A stretch of DNA of 19,024 bases, taken from positions 1 through 19,024 of the forward strand of contig JAITJJ010000171.1 of the NCBI GenBank assembly GCA_031278965.1, read 5' to 3'. Position 1 is the first letter of the stretch, and each line of letters opens with the position of its first letter. Below the pieces are notes generated by a model. That model saw only the letters and a program-made list of their open reading frames with translations. It did not search any database and was not told the DNA's origin. Source of the DNA: Deferribacteraceae bacterium. Its GTDB lineage: Bacteria; Chrysiogenota; Deferribacteres; Deferribacterales; JAISNW01. Below are positions 1 through 8,010 of the stretch, piece after piece. The position numbers and the translations under genes were made by a program.

Positions 1-109
1 GCTGTTTTTTTATAGACTATGGCGTTTTTTTAGCCTTTGACAATCAAAAAAGGTTGGAAAAGCGAAAAAAAGCCAGACGGCGCAAAATTTTCGTCGTTAA
101 AGTTACGGT

Positions 110-138
110 TTGATAATAAATAGGAAACACTATATCAC
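110..138 (+). promoter_or_regulatory. Possible sigma70 promoter of the Ig/GLUG lipoprotein gene
   Basis: A TTGATA hexamer (110-115, five of six consensus bases) is followed after 17 nt by TATCAC (133-138, four of six). This would give a leader of about 20-25 nt before the start at 165/168. A perfect TTGACA further up (37-42) has no matching -10 box at the right distance. The call is inferred from hexamer matching only. Confidence 0.3.
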
Positions 139-164
139 TTTAAAATGGAGTTTGGAGGTTTTTA

Positions 165-3100
165 GTGATGAAGCGTTTTATTTACTCTCTCTTTTTCACG
201 TTTACAGCTTTTTTATCTCTGTCCGCCTGCACATCATGGGATTATGACAACGGTCCCCAAACCCCGGTCATAACGGCACAGCCGCAAGACGCAGATTATT
301 CCATAAACGATGCAAACAACCAGCCATTGAGCATTGCCGTAGATCTAAGTGACGGCGGAAAGCTAACTTATCAATGGTATAGGAATGCCGAAAACAGCAA
401 TGCGGATGGTATACCTATCGCCGGGGCGGCGGATGCATATTATAATCCGCCTACGGATATTGCGGAAACAGTTTATTACTATGTCGTGGTTACAAACACT
501 AACGGCGGATTATCGGCAAGCACGGCAAGCGAGGCGGCAAAGATAACCGTTGAGATTCAAGCCCCCATAATAACCGTTCAGCCAAGGGGAGCAATCTATC
601 CCACAGACTACTTCGCCGTCCCTCTGGAAGTAACCGCGTCTTCGCCTGACGGCGGGGTACTGTCTTACCAATGGTTTAGGGTGCCGGACACTCCTGTGGG
701 AACAGATGAAACTTTTTCTCCGCCTACTTCCGACAATGGAGTTTTTGCCTACTATGTTGCGGTTACAAACAATAATGGAGGGAAAACCGCAAGCACGGCG
801 AGTGAATTCGCCTTAATTACAGTCGCGAATGAAACCCCGGAGATAAATATTTCATCTTCATCGCTGGCGGATGCGGAGTATTATAAAAGCGACACGGCAA
901 CCCCTCTAAGCGTATCTGCAAGCGCGGAACCTTCAGGCACCGCTTTAACTTACCAATGGTATAAGAATTCCGACAGAAATAATTGGGGCGGAACTCGTAT
1001 TGAAGGGGAGACAAACTCAACTTTTATTCCCCCTGTAAACGATTTCGGGACCCTTTATTACTATGTTGTGATCGGAAACAGCGATTATTCTGAACTTACC
1101 GCAACAAGCGAAGCAGTCAAAATAACCGTAAAGATTCGTGCCCCCGTTATAAACACTCAACCGGCGGATACAGCTTATCCAACCGGCATCATCCCTTCTC
1201 CCAAACTGGTAGTAGCAGCAACTTCGCCTGACGGCGTGCAGTTAACTTATCAATGGTATAGCACAATCATTGCGGATGACAATACGAACGGAACTCCTAT
1301 TTCAGGCGCTGAAGCGGCAGATTGCGCCCCGTCTACTGCCGCTGTAGGAAATTTTTATTACTATGTTACGGTTACAAACGCATTTAACGGTGAGATAACC
1401 GCAGGCACAACAAGCCGTACAGCCCAAGTTACAGTTGCGGATGCAACACCTCAAATAACCGCTCAACCGTTAGATGCAGACTATAATAAAGCCGAGTTAT
1501 ATCCCGGCGATCTAGCCGTAACCGCAGTTGTGTATCCTGCCGCCACATTAAATTACCAGTGGTATAGGAGTTCTGACGGAAGCAATTGGGCGAAAATCGA
1601 CGGAGCTGCAAATTCAAGTTATACGCCGGATACAAGTGATTTCGGAACTTTTTACTACTATGTTAAGGTAACAAACTTCGATTACCCAGAGCTTACCGCA
1701 ACAAGCAGGACAGCCCGTATAGAAGTTGTAAATCTGATAACAGACGAGAGCTCGCTTAGTGATGTAAAGAACGCTCTTAGTGAACCGTATAAGCTGGCAA
1801 ATGACATTATTCTAAATTCTTCATCCAGTTGGTCTCCCATTGAGGATGCCGGCACTTATTTTACCGGAACTTTTAACGGAAACGGGAAAACCATCAGCGG
1901 GCTCTATATAAATGAAAGCAGTAAAGATTATGTGGGACTTTTCGGGTGTCTATCTGCGGGTGCCGTAATTGACAACCTAACGCTGGAACTTAGCTCTGCC
2001 GGTATCACCGGAAAATCCTATGTCGGGGGTATAGCGGGGTGTGCGGATGGAACGGCAGACAATCCCGTTAAGCTCACAAACACCCATGTTAAAGGGAATA
2101 TAATAACCGCAACCGGGGCAACCGCCAACCGCTATGTGGGCGGGCTTGTTGGGCACGCTGAAAGCTATGTATTGATAGACGGATCCTCCAACGCGGCTGA
2201 TTTAAGCGGGGATATTAACACCTCAAACGCTGATGTGCATTACGGAGGAATTATCGGCTTTGCCGCCTCCAGCAACATAATATCCGGAAGCAGAAACAGC
2301 GGCGCCATTGCTGTTGCTAACAATACTTCATCCAACAAAACGATCTATATCGGAGGGCTCCTCGGCTATTCGGGTTCTACTGAAGCCTCGGCACCCAACG
2401 CGATATCCGGAGGCGCCAACAGCGGAGTTCTCTCTGTTACCGTGACAGGCTCAAATACGGAAAAGGTTGTTACCGGCGGTATCGCGGGAAGTCTGACCGA
2501 TTACGATACTGTCACTGCCAGCCATAATACGGGGACAATATATGCCTACGCGGGCAACAAACATAATGCTTATGCCGGCGGGATAACAGGAGAGGGAGGA
2601 ACCATCGCCAACTCTTCCAACACAGGGGATGGGAATATCCTCGCCAATGGCCTTAATGCTTATGCCGGCGGAATTAGCGGCAGATTCGCAGCAAACAACA
2701 AAGGTTCCGTGGTGAGAAGCTATAATACAGCGACAGTTGTTGCCGTCGGCAACGGAAATGCAGGTGTCGGCGGGATAGTCGGTGATGCTGACGGCAGCGG
2801 CAGCAGCGGAAATATACTTAACAGCTATAACAGTGGAAATATCCTTGGAACCGGAAATACTTCTACCCATGTTGGCGGGATAGCGGGAAATCAACGGCAT
2901 GGCATAATATCTGGAAACTATAACGTCGGAGATGTTTATGGCCTCACGGCAAGCATGAGTACAATTTCAGCTGCAGGGATTACAGGCTATATGTATGCAA
3001 CGCTTGTAATCTCCAATAATGCCGTCATAAACGCATGGATATTGAGCAACAGCAGCAATGCAACAATCAATCGGGTGCTTGCGTCCACGTCCACTTCAGG

Positions 3101-3362
3101 GATGAGTGACGGCGTGACAAATAACTTTGTTTTTGAGGGCATGATGGATAAAGACACTTTTGAGCAGAACCAAACCGTTCAGTATGGAACAAGTAAGACT
3201 ATTAGCGAGCTAACCGATCAAACCACTTACAGCAATGCCGTTAATAACGGCGGACTCGGCTGGAGTTTTGGGAGTTCTGACAATTATCCTTGGAAAATGT
3301 CAACGGATCCTAACTACCCATACCCGATCTTATACTGGCAGAAGGAAGGGGAAATCCCCTAA
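165..3362 (+). CDS. Surface lipoprotein with five Ig-like repeats and a GLUG-repeat C-terminal half
   Basis: The protein is a predicted exported lipoprotein of about 1064 aa. Residues 1-21 form a basic/hydrophobic signal sequence ending in a lipobox (L19-S20-A21-C22), so it should be lipid-anchored through Cys22. Residues ~33-523 are five tandem Ig-like units of ~95-100 aa. Each has a YQWYR/YQWF core (near 69, 168, 263, 362, 464), a YYYVxVTN strand and a closing xIxV strand. From ~588 there are about eleven GLUG-type motifs (YVGGIAG, YAGGITG, VGGIVG and similar), expected to form a beta-helix, and the end is a YPYPILYWQ motif common in such proteins. Start: the track-style GTG at 165 and an ATG at 168 both work; a GGAGG at 154-158 favours ATG 168 (9 nt) or GTG 165 (6 nt). 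An adhesin or surface-structure role is inferred from architecture; no ligand or enzyme motif is visible. Confidence 0.85.
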   Translation: MMKRFIYSLFFTFTAFLSLSACTSWDYDNGPQTPVITAQPQDADYSINDANNQPLSIAVDLSDGGKLTYQWYRNAENSNADGIPIAGAADAYYNPPTDIAETVYYYVVVTNTNGGLSASTASEAAKITVEIQAPIITVQPRGAIYPTDYFAVPLEVTASSPDGGVLSYQWFRVPDTPVGTDETFSPPTSDNGVFAYYVAVTNNNGGKTASTASEFALITVANETPEINISSSSLADAEYYKSDTATPLSVSASAEPSGTALTYQWYKNSDRNNWGGTRIEGETNSTFIPPVNDFGTLYYYVVIGNSDYSELTATSEAVKITVKIRAPVINTQPADTAYPTGIIPSPKLVVAATSPDGVQLTYQWYSTIIADDNTNGTPISGAEAADCAPSTAAVGNFYYYVTVTNAFNGEITAGTTSRTAQVTVADATPQITAQPLDADYNKAELYPGDLAVTAVVYPAATLNYQWYRSSDGSNWAKIDGAANSSYTPDTSDFGTFYYYVKVTNFDYPELTATSRTARIEVVNLITDESSLSDVKNALSEPYKLANDIILNSSSSWSPIEDAGTYFTGTFNGNGKTISGLYINESSKDYVGLFGCLSAGAVIDNLTLELSSAGITGKSYVGGIAGCADGTADNPVKLTNTHVKGNIITATGATANRYVGGLVGHAESYVLIDGSSNAADLSGDINTSNADVHYGGIIGFAASSNIISGSRNSGAIAVANNTSSNKTIYIGGLLGYSGSTEASAPNAISGGANSGVLSVTVTGSNTEKVVTGGIAGSLTDYDTVTASHNTGTIYAYAGNKHNAYAGGITGEGGTIANSSNTGDGNILANGLNAYAGGISGRFAANNKGSVVRSYNTATVVAVGNGNAGVGGIVGDADGSGSSGNILNSYNSGNILGTGNTSTHVGGIAGNQRHGIISGNYNVGDVYGLTASMSTISAAGITGYMYATLVISNNAVINAWILSNSSNATINRVLASTSTSGMSDGVTNNFVFEGMMDKDTFEQNQTVQYGTSKTISELTDQTTYSNAVNNGGLGWSFGSSDNYPWKMSTDPNYPYPILYWQKEGEIP
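261..1733 (+). repeat. Five tandem Ig-like coding repeats
   Basis: Five units of roughly 290-300 nt each encode an Ig-like domain. The most conserved DNA lies around the repeated core encoding Thr/Ser-Tyr-Gln-Trp-Tyr/Phe (for example acttatcaatggtata near 366 and 1245). The units have diverged, so recombination between them is probably not recent. Confidence 0.7.
1926..3000 (+). repeat. GLUG-motif coding repeats
   Basis: About eleven short glycine-rich motifs (V/A-G-G-I-A/V/T-G) recur every ~25-40 residues, typical of GLUG (PF07581-like) repeats. Two neighbouring units share the identical stretch aatgcttatgccggcgg (near 2566 and 2657), which suggests local duplication. Confidence 0.7.
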
Positions 3363-3390
3363 TAGCCTAATCGGGCAGAGGAGCAAAACC

Positions 3391-3440
3391 GGGCGTTGGT
3401 ATTTACCCTGCCTTACAGAGGGAATTTTAAAGAAACGCCC
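3391..3440. terminator. Inverted repeat between convergent genes, possible terminator
   Basis: GGGCGTT (3391-3397) is perfectly complementary to AACGCCC (3434-3440). A nested CCCT (3406-3409) / AGGG (3419-3422) stem lies inside the loop. The element sits between the stop codons of the lipoprotein gene (+) and the LRR gene (-). There is no clean U-tract, so intrinsic termination is uncertain; it may act as a bidirectional transcript end or protect RNA 3' ends. Confidence 0.4.
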
Positions 3441-3456
3441 TCGTATAAATATTGAA

Positions 3457-4698
3457 TCATCGCCTAATTCGCCCCCTTAAAATTGCCAGCATAAGGATAA
3501 GGGGGATTAGGATTAGTATAAGATCCGAATTTTCAGCGAGGGAACAGCCACCCGGTCCCGTCGGTTCAGCCTTTTCCATAAGCTCATCCCCTATGCCGCC
3601 GGGGCCATCTCCTGCCCCGCCCGATTCAAGCAAGTCCCCGTTTACCACTGTGGCAAGGTCAAAGGCAGAAGGGGTTGGGTGCGTCTGGCACTGGTGAAGG
3701 AGGTGCGCCTCATTTATAAAGTAGAGCGGGAGAGTCCCAAAATCCTGGATGCAATTATATGCAAGGGAGAGATACTTTATCTTCCTTAACGTCATAGGAA
3801 CCCTTAATATTTCAATCTCGGCTATACTGTTCATATCAAAGCTCAGGTATATGGGATCGCTTAGATTATCAAGGGGAGCAAGGGAAGTTATTCTATTTCT
3901 GTTCAGGCTTATATGGGTAATATTTGTAAGCCCCGACACGAAGTCAAGGGATGTAATTCGGTTAGCGTCCGCATATAATGCTGTAATCCGCGGGGAAAAG
4001 GCAAGGGGGGTTAAATCTGTCAACGCATTCAAACTTAAATTTACTAACTCCAATGTGTTTATACCCGCCAGCGGTTCAATGGAGGTAAGCCGATTGTCTT
4101 TGAGATGAAGATATCTTAAACGCTTCATATTCTGTAACGGGGCGATGTCTGTAATCTTATTTGACTCCAAATCAAGGAGAGTAAGCCCGGTGAGACCGCT
4201 AAGCGGCGAGATATCGGTTATATAGTCCGGAGATTGCCGGTATAAAACCAGAGTTGACAGGGTAGTAATCCCTGATAAGGGGGAGAGGTCTGCTATATGA
4301 TTATCGGAGAGGTTAAGGTAAACCAGCAGAAGGGATGACAGAGGGGAAATATCTGAAATATTGCTCTTGCTGATATTTATGCGGGTGAGTTTGTTCAAAG
4401 AGGCTAGAGGGGTTAGGTTGTCAATTGCGGTTCCTTTATAGCCGAAATCAATGCTCTGCAGGTTTGTAAACGGCTCTATCCCCTCAAGGCTTGTTATGTT
4501 GTCTCCGTCGCAGGAGAGGGCGGTTAGGGTAAGGGCATCTTCCTCATAGATCGGCGCAAGGTAAGGTTGAAAGAGGTTCTCACGGATACACTTTTCCAAC
4601 CCTGTCCCTTTGGGAAATGTAAGTGCAGTGCGGGCAGCAGCAGTTGGCTCCATAAAAAGCAATATGAAAAATCCTAAATAGGCAACAACCTTATGCAT
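3457..4698 (-). CDS. Exported leucine-rich-repeat protein with C-terminal Cys/TM/Arg sorting tail
   Basis: The 413-aa protein has an N-terminal signal peptide (hydrophobic ~5-16, likely cleavage after the TAAA at 19-22). Residues ~60-325 contain about ten to twelve leucine-rich repeats of the 22-residue SDS22/internalin type (pattern L-x-x-L-x-x-N-x-I-T/S-D-I-x-P-L). A low-complexity Gly/Pro/acidic spacer (~358-384) leads to G383-G384-C385-S386. A hydrophobic segment (~392-407) and a basic end (RGRIRR) follow. This tripartite tail matches the design of C-terminal sorting signals with an invariant Cys, such as MYXO-CTERM or Synergist-CTERM, processed by intramembrane proteases. Surface display is therefore inferred. 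No clear Shine-Dalgarno precedes the ATG at 4698, but a strong promoter does. It is convergent with the lipoprotein gene. The ligand is unknown. Confidence 0.82.
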   Translation of the reverse strand: MHKVVAYLGFFILLFMEPTAAARTALTFPKGTGLEKCIRENLFQPYLAPIYEEDALTLTALSCDGDNITSLEGIEPFTNLQSIDFGYKGTAIDNLTPLASLNKLTRINISKSNISDISPLSSLLLVYLNLSDNHIADLSPLSGITTLSTLVLYRQSPDYITDISPLSGLTGLTLLDLESNKITDIAPLQNMKRLRYLHLKDNRLTSIEPLAGINTLELVNLSLNALTDLTPLAFSPRITALYADANRITSLDFVSGLTNITHISLNRNRITSLAPLDNLSDPIYLSFDMNSIAEIEILRVPMTLRKIKYLSLAYNCIQDFGTLPLYFINEAHLLHQCQTHPTPSAFDLATVVNGDLLESGGAGDGPGGIGDELMEKAEPTGPGGCSLAENSDLILILIPLILMLAILRGRIRR

Positions 4699-4725
4699 AC
4701 ATTAAGTATCGGCAGAAAACTACGG

Positions 4726-4755
4726 ATTGTAAAGGGGTATTATAAAGAGTTTCAA
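4726..4755 (-). promoter_or_regulatory. Sigma70-like promoter of the LRR gene
   Basis: On the minus strand TTGAAA (4750-4755) and TACAAT (4726-4731) are separated by 18 nt; each matches five of six consensus bases. Transcription would start near 4719, giving a leader of about 20 nt, consistent with the lack of an obvious ribosome binding site before 4698. A TATAAT also lies inside the spacer. Confidence 0.5.
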
Positions 4756-4787
4756 GAAAGAGATAAAACTAAAGTCTGTTCAAATGG

Positions 4788-4816
4788 TTGCTATTGCTAG
4801 CTAACTATGCTACACT
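4788..4816 (+). promoter_or_regulatory. Possible sigma70 promoter of the HD-GYP unit
   Basis: TTGCTA (4788-4793) and TACACT (4811-4816) are spaced by exactly 17 nt, each matching four of six consensus bases. The site lies in the 142-nt divergent region between the LRR and HD-GYP genes. Confidence 0.35.
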
Positions 4817-4840
4817 ACAGATTCTAAAGTTGCAGGGCAA

Positions 4841-6103
4841 ATGATGGATGAACTAGAAAAAAACAGCGGGGCAGAGAATTTTGAAGATATTGATGATGAA
4901 TACATCAATAATTATCTGAATACCGCCCGCCCGTCCTCCAACAACAATACTGCGGATGAAAATATTGCAAGCTATGTCATCCCGCCACCCGCTCCGGCTG
5001 CGGAGAAACCCGCACCGCACCGCCCGCCTATCGGTGCGCCCCCTAAGCCTTCCCCGCCTAAAGCCCCCGCTCAACCGTCTTCTCTCTTCCCAAAACCGAT
5101 AATCAACGAACCTAAAGATGAGTTTTCAGGGTCAGATTGGAGAACGTGGCTAGGCGCAAGTTATGTGCAAAAGCGCGGGATAGAGATAATGAAAACCGTA
5201 ATTACCGATCTAAAGAGCGGCAAAAAGATTAATATACAGTTGGTTTTGCAGCTGATTGAAGACCTCCTTACTTCGTGCCGTCAGAATGAAGAGCACTTTA
5301 TAAACCTTACCAGGGTTAAGGATACGGGGAATTATTCATTTTCCCACCCGGTTAATGTGGCGATTTGCAGCATTGCAGTGGGTGCTACTTTACAGTTCAA
5401 CAGCAAACAGCTTGTTCGGCTAGGGCTTGCCGCGCTTTTCCATGATATAGGGGAGATTAAACTCCCCGACCGCATGTTGAATAAATACGCGAAATACACC
5501 GGGGCGGAACTTGCCGCAATGCAAAAACACCCGGCTTTAGGGGTTGAAGTTTTAAAGAAAGACGGACAGGTGCCTGAAGATGTAATGTTCGGGGTTTTTC
5601 ACCACCATGAAAGGCTGGACGGTTCCGGCTATCCCTCGGGGCACCTTGGACGCTTTATCCACCCTCTGGGAAAGATCATAGCCCTTGCGGAAACTTTTGA
5701 CGCCATGACAAGTATTAGGCACAACGTTTCATCCAATCCGCCTGTAGATGTCTTAAAGACTATTTACAGTCTATCCGGCAAGCACTACGATCCCAATGCA
5801 GTAAAGGCGCTCATTATGCTGCTTGGAATATATCCGATGGGCTCTCTGGTGCGCCTTTCCGGAGGACAGCTTGCCGTTGCCTTTACAAAGAATAAAAAAG
5901 ACCTTTCTAAACCGAGTGTTATAGTTATCACCGACAACAACGGACAGCCGATAGAGCCGTTTTTAGTCAACCTTTGCAATGATCCTTCCGCCAGATGGAT
6001 CGCCTACGCCGAGGATGCCAATATTATGCAGGTTGATACAAACAAATATATTCAAGACTATCTGCTGAGGCATAAGACGCCGGAAAATATAGCTTATAAT
6101 TAA
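4841..6103 (+). CDS. HD-GYP domain protein, probable c-di-GMP phosphodiesterase
   Basis: The 420-aa cytoplasmic protein is predicted to hydrolyse cyclic di-GMP. The HD-GYP domain spans ~110-330 and keeps the diagnostic residues: H169 (SHPVN), H201-D202 (FHDIGE), the H254-H255-H256-E257 cluster, G263-Y264-P265 in the LDGSGYP loop, and D287 (ETFDAM). The first ~95 residues are an acidic stretch followed by a Pro/Ala-rich linker (~46-90). There is no receiver, PAS or transmembrane domain, so the input signal is unclear. A C-terminal domain (~335-420) follows the catalytic core, as in many HD-GYP proteins. The double ATG at 4841/4844 has AGGG at 4834-4837; ATG 4844 has the better spacing. It is the first gene of a forward unit with the 125-aa gene 9 nt downstream. 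Family assignment is firm; activity is inferred. Confidence 0.88.
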   Translation: MMDELEKNSGAENFEDIDDEYINNYLNTARPSSNNNTADENIASYVIPPPAPAAEKPAPHRPPIGAPPKPSPPKAPAQPSSLFPKPIINEPKDEFSGSDWRTWLGASYVQKRGIEIMKTVITDLKSGKKINIQLVLQLIEDLLTSCRQNEEHFINLTRVKDTGNYSFSHPVNVAICSIAVGATLQFNSKQLVRLGLAALFHDIGEIKLPDRMLNKYAKYTGAELAAMQKHPALGVEVLKKDGQVPEDVMFGVFHHHERLDGSGYPSGHLGRFIHPLGKIIALAETFDAMTSIRHNVSSNPPVDVLKTIYSLSGKHYDPNAVKALIMLLGIYPMGSLVRLSGGQLAVAFTKNKKDLSKPSVIVITDNNGQPIEPFLVNLCNDPSARWIAYAEDANIMQVDTNKYIQDYLLRHKTPENIAYN

Positions 6104-6112
6104 GGGGTAACG

Positions 6113-6490
6113 ATGCTTTCTGGCTTAAGGTCTGTGGCGGGGGTGCTGGTTGCGGAACGGGAAACAAAATCCCTCCGTTACCCTCCGGCAAAGCCTTCCC
6201 AAAAAGAGACGTCCTCATCTTTCTTTGTTAAACAGAATAATCCGGGCTATTATAAAGATAATAACGGGATAATAAGAACCCCGATAGGAAAGCCCCTCTT
6301 TTCAGTTTCCGAGAAATACAATATCGGGCTTGACGGCACCATTTTTGAATACGATAAACCTGTCGGAATTTTAAAGATGTACGATGTGGCGGCATCAATT
6401 ATCGCAGCGGAGGATGCCCTTGCTCTCCGCTTATCCCCGCCTTTCAGGGCGCTGAAAATACCCGCCGTTTTCCCGTATGCGGAAAAATAG
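6113..6490 (+). CDS. Conserved-looking hypothetical protein, 125 aa
   Basis: I do not recognise the family. The start is well supported: ATG 6113 follows AAGGGG (6102-6107) by 5 nt and lies 9 nt after the HD-GYP stop, and the next gene begins 26 nt downstream. There is no signal peptide or transmembrane segment. The N-terminal ~40 residues are polar and probably disordered (many Pro, Ser, Lys). The middle contains a patterned stretch (NPGYYKDNNGIIRTPIGKPLF, then IGLDGTIFEYDKP) that looks like a small beta-rich fold, followed by an Ala-rich helix (~92-107). Position suggests it is translated with the HD-GYP protein. A role as its partner is only a guess. Confidence 0.7.
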   Translation: MLSGLRSVAGVLVAERETKSLRYPPAKPSQKETSSSFFVKQNNPGYYKDNNGIIRTPIGKPLFSVSEKYNIGLDGTIFEYDKPVGILKMYDVAASIIAAEDALALRLSPPFRALKIPAVFPYAEK

Positions 6491-6516
6491 ATCTCTATTA
6501 CATTAGGAGTTGCCGA

Positions 6517-7947
6517 GTGAATCCTCAAAACTATGAATCCCCTTTTAAAGAGCGTTATGCAAGTGCGGAGATGTTAAGCCTATTCTCTCCGCAAAACAAG
6601 TTCACTCTCTGGAGAAAGCTCTGGATCGCATTGGCCGAGGCTGAAAAAGAGCTGGGGTTGCCCATAACTGACGGGCAGATAAACCAGATGAAGGAGAAGG
6701 CAAGCGATATTGACTTTGCCTGTGCGCGTGAGATGGAAAAGGAGTTCCGCCACGATGTTATGGCGCATGTCTATGCCTACGGCAAGGCAGCGCCTCTGGC
6801 AAAGCCGATTATTCACTTAGGAGCCACAAGCTGTTTTGTGGGGGATAATGCGGACATAATAATCATGAGGGATGCCCTTAATCTATTGCGGAAAAAGGTT
6901 GGAGCCTTTATCGCCAATCTCACGGATTTTGCCCTGAAGTATAAAAATCTCCCCACACTTGGTTTCACGCACTTTCAGCCTGCACAGCTTACTACAGTTG
7001 GAAAGAGGGCAACTCTATGGCTCTTTGACCTCTTTATGGATTTGGAAACCTTGACAACAGTGCAGGAAAGACTTATGCTGCTGGGTTCAAAAGGCGCCAC
7101 CGGAACGCAAGCTTCTTTTCTGGAACTCTTTAACGGCAATCATAATGCGGTGAAAGCGCTGGAGGCATCCATTGCCCGAAAGTTGGGGTTTAGCAGGGTT
7201 CAGCCGGTGAGCGGGCAGACCTACTCCCGCAAACAGGATGCCCTTGCCCTTGACTGTCTTGCACACCTCGCGGACAGCGCCCATAAATTTTCCTCCGATA
7301 TTCGCCTCCTTGCTCACTTAAAAGAGGTGGAGGAACCGTTTGAAAAGAATCAGATAGGTTCAAGCGCTATGGCATATAAACGCAATCCCATGCGCTCAGA
7401 GAGGGTTTGTTCCATTGCAAGATTTGTTATAAGCCTTGCGTCCAACGCTCATTACACCCACGCCAACCAATGGTTTGAAAGAACGCTGGACGATTCCGCC
7501 AACCGAAGGCTTGCGGTTTCGGAGGCGTTTTTAGGAGCGGACTCCATAGCCGAGCTCTGCATATCCATATCAAACGGACTAGTGGTGAACGAAAAGGTTA
7601 TAGAAAAGCATATCTCTGAAGAACTCCCCTTTATTGCCACTGAAAATATTATTATGCAATCGGTTCTGAAGGGGGGCGACCGCCAGCAGATACACGAAAT
7701 AATAAGGCAGCGCTCTCTGGAGGCAGCCCGCAGAGTTAAAAAAGAAGGTGAGTCTAATCCGCTTCTCTCCATTTTAGCGGAAGATCCAGATGTTCCGCTT
7801 TCAGAGGGGGAGATAATTAGTATTCTGGCTCCTGAAAAGTTTATAGGACGTTCTGCGGAGCAGACCGAAGAGTTTATAAGAGATTATATCAATCCGGCTC
7901 TTACAAAGATTGAAATATCGGAGAGGGAGGGGGCGGTAAAGGTTTAA
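6517..7947 (+). CDS. purB: Adenylosuccinate lyase, eukaryote-like subclass
   Basis: The 476-aa enzyme of the fumarase/aspartase superfamily splits adenylosuccinate to AMP plus fumarate and SAICAR to AICAR plus fumarate in purine synthesis. H79 (FRHDVMAH) and H152 (THFQPAQ) are the conserved histidines. The superfamily signature loop is at 279-296 (QIGSSAMAYKRNPMRSER), with the catalytic Ser at S282/S283. The YKRNPMRSER form, the following WFERTLDDSANRR (319-331) and ELPFIATENIIM (369-380) are close to the animal enzyme and unlike the E. coli HKVNP form. The usual Pro in SSAMPYKRNP is Ala here. The start is GTG 6517 with AGGAG (6505-6509) 7 nt upstream. It is the last gene of the forward unit and converges on the HEAT gene. 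Confidence 0.95.
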   Translation: MNPQNYESPFKERYASAEMLSLFSPQNKFTLWRKLWIALAEAEKELGLPITDGQINQMKEKASDIDFACAREMEKEFRHDVMAHVYAYGKAAPLAKPIIHLGATSCFVGDNADIIIMRDALNLLRKKVGAFIANLTDFALKYKNLPTLGFTHFQPAQLTTVGKRATLWLFDLFMDLETLTTVQERLMLLGSKGATGTQASFLELFNGNHNAVKALEASIARKLGFSRVQPVSGQTYSRKQDALALDCLAHLADSAHKFSSDIRLLAHLKEVEEPFEKNQIGSSAMAYKRNPMRSERVCSIARFVISLASNAHYTHANQWFERTLDDSANRRLAVSEAFLGADSIAELCISISNGLVVNEKVIEKHISEELPFIATENIIMQSVLKGGDRQQIHEIIRQRSLEAARRVKKEGESNPLLSILAEDPDVPLSEGEIISILAPEKFIGRSAEQTEEFIRDYINPALTKIEISEREGAVKV

Positions 7948-7994
7948 AGGCGCTTGCAATCATCCCGAGCTTTGCAGTTGGAAAAGCAGAATAA

Positions 7995-8010
7995 CCCTTA
8001 TTATCAAGGG
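7995..8010. terminator. Small hairpin between purB and the HEAT gene
   Basis: CCCTT (7995-7999) pairs with AAGGG (8006-8010) around a 6-nt loop in the 63-nt gap between two convergent stop codons. Both sides are AT-rich but have no long U-run, so this is a weak candidate for a bidirectional terminator. Confidence 0.3.

Noticed and set aside
37..42. Perfect TTGACA near the left edge as the lipoprotein promoter
   Set aside because: No -10-like hexamer 16-18 nt downstream, and the leader would be over 90 nt; the TTGATA at 110 fits better.
261..1733. Tandem repeats as a CRISPR-like or mobile element
   Set aside because: The repeats are in frame within one lipoprotein and encode Ig-like domains; units are long and diverged.
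2451..2900. 149-codon open frame antisense to the GLUG region
   Set aside because: It is a by-product of the Gly/Ala-rich repeat codons of the lipoprotein; no ribosome site and no recognisable domain.
3749..4108. 119-codon open frame antisense to the LRR gene
   Set aside because: It mirrors the leucine-rich repeats on the opposite strand; the minus frame has signal peptide, repeats and tail.
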